Positions 5,642 to 6,044 of a stretch of DNA of 6,044 nt are shown piece by piece. The notes beneath the pieces were generated by a model that was given only the letters and a program-made list of their open reading frames with translations, was not told the origin of the DNA and did not search any database. Origin of the DNA: Deltaproteobacteria bacterium CG07_land_8_20_14_0_80_60_11. Lineage in GTDB: Bacteria; Desulfobacterota; Desulfobaccia; Desulfobaccales; 0-14-0-80-60-11. Location: contig PEWM01000156.1 of the NCBI GenBank assembly GCA_002779455.1, positions 1-6,044 on the forward strand. The letters run 5' to 3'. The position numbers were made by a program, and so were the translations under genes. The number at the start of each line of letters is the position of its first letter. Within the stretch, counting starts at the first letter, position 1.

Positions 5642-5662
5642 TGGCGCGAAACGTGCTATCAT
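5638..5662 (+). promoter_or_regulatory. Hairpin across the ftsA stop, upstream of ftsZ
   Basis: ATGATGGCGCG (5638-5648) pairs with CGTGCTATCAT (5652-5662) across an AAA loop. All 11 positions pair in RNA, two of them as G-U wobbles. The left arm includes the ftsA stop codon (5639-5641) and the right arm ends 6 nt before the ftsZ Shine-Dalgarno. GGTTTTAAGG follows, a T run too short for a strong intrinsic terminator. It may serve mRNA processing, partial termination, or control of ftsZ translation; which one is inference. Confidence 0.6.
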
Positions 5663-5668
5663 GGTTTT

Positions 5669-5676
5669 AAGGGGGG
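5669..5676 (+). promoter_or_regulatory. Strong Shine-Dalgarno of ftsZ
   Basis: AAGGGGGG at 5669-5676 stands 6 nt before GTG 5683. It is the longest purine-rich ribosome site in the window and fixes the GTG start. It fits the need for much more FtsZ than FtsA in cells. Confidence 0.75.
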
Positions 5677-5682
5677 TTTCTC

Positions 5683-6044
5683 GTGAAGATCCAATTAGTC
5701 CCCAACGAATTGTCGGCTAAGATCAAGGTCTTAGGAGTCGGCGGCGCCGGCGGCAACGCCATCAATGACATGATTTCCTCCCAGATGGTGGGCGTCGATT
5801 TCATTGCCGCCAACACCGATGCCCAGGCCCTGGAGCGGAGTCTGGCCTCGGTCAAGATCCAGTTGGGTCCCAATGTGACCCGGGGGTTGGGGGCCGGCGG
5901 CGATCCCGAAGTGGGCAAGAACGCCACCCTGGAAGAGGCCGAGCACCTCAAGCAGTTCCTCCAGGGGGCCGACATGGTGTTCATCGCCGCCGGCATGGGC
6001 GGTGGTACCGGTACCGGCGGCGCCCCGGTGGTGGCCGAACTCAG
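5683..6044 (+). CDS. ftsZ: FtsZ, tubulin-like division GTPase (5' part, runs off window)
   Basis: FtsZ polymerises with GTP into the cytokinetic ring at mid-cell. The visible 120 codons, about a third of a usual FtsZ, start at GTG 5683 (KIQLVPNELSAKIKVLGVGG). They hold the nucleotide-binding loop GVGGAGGNAIN (residues 18-28), ANTDAQAL (43-50), TRGLGAGGDPEVG, and the tubulin/FtsZ signature GGGTGTG (106-112; positions 5998-6018) followed by GAPVVAEL. The frame is intact to the window edge. An ATG at 5661 is out of frame, and a GTG at 5653 is in frame but meets a stop at once, so 5683 is the supported start. The gene follows ftsA after 41 nt containing a hairpin. Confidence 0.97.
   Translation, partial: MKIQLVPNELSAKIKVLGVGGAGGNAINDMISSQMVGVDFIAANTDAQALERSLASVKIQLGPNVTRGLGAGGDPEVGKNATLEEAEHLKQFLQGADMVFIAAGMGGGTGTGGAPVVAEL

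Noticed and set aside
4298..5662. Long opposite-strand reading frame across ftsA
   Set aside because: Composition is Gly/His/Ala/Asp-rich with no recognisable motif, and ftsA is unambiguous on the + strand; it is a shadow of high third-position GC.

Overview
The window is a GC-rich stretch of the division and cell wall (dcw) cluster of what is probably a Gram-negative bacterium. In order, all on the + strand, it holds murG, a REP-associated tyrosine transposase (RAYT), murC, ftsQ, ftsA and the first 120 codons of ftsZ. Gene order and protein style fit the Desulfobacterota (former Deltaproteobacteria). That placement is inference from order and base composition, not from a database match.

Region by region: positions 1-306 contain no gene I can support. 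They hold a C/G-rich hairpin (about 25-53) and a nested inverted repeat (106-228) whose core is two head-to-head REP-like hairpins with GTAG/CTAC feet (137-196). murG follows at 307-1386. Between murG and murC lies a compact mobile unit (about 1401-2050). It has two direct copies of a GTAG-footed REP hairpin, the RAYT gene (1517-2020), and one exact inverted REP copy. Its 5' side is a 70-bp tandem duplication that also copied the first eight codons of the transposase, leaving a dead start (MPRYKRAI, then Met and a stop). murC (2070-3479) begins about 20 bp after the last REP, then ftsQ (ATGA overlap), ftsA (9-nt gap) and ftsZ (41-nt gap holding a hairpin with 11-bp arms).

How the genes work together: MurG makes lipid II and MurC adds L-Ala to UDP-MurNAc, so both supply peptidoglycan precursor. 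FtsZ forms the cytokinetic ring, FtsA tethers it to the membrane, and FtsQ links the ring to the periplasmic septum-building complex. The RAYT/REP unit is an insertion into this essential, co-oriented operon. It is visibly poorer in GC than its neighbours and leaves murC without a recognisable Shine-Dalgarno.

The most interesting material is the REP/RAYT unit with its captured 5' end, a second REP class upstream of murG, the effect of the insertion on murC initiation, and the ftsA-ftsZ hairpin. I see no wholly new enzyme system; the core genes are conventional.
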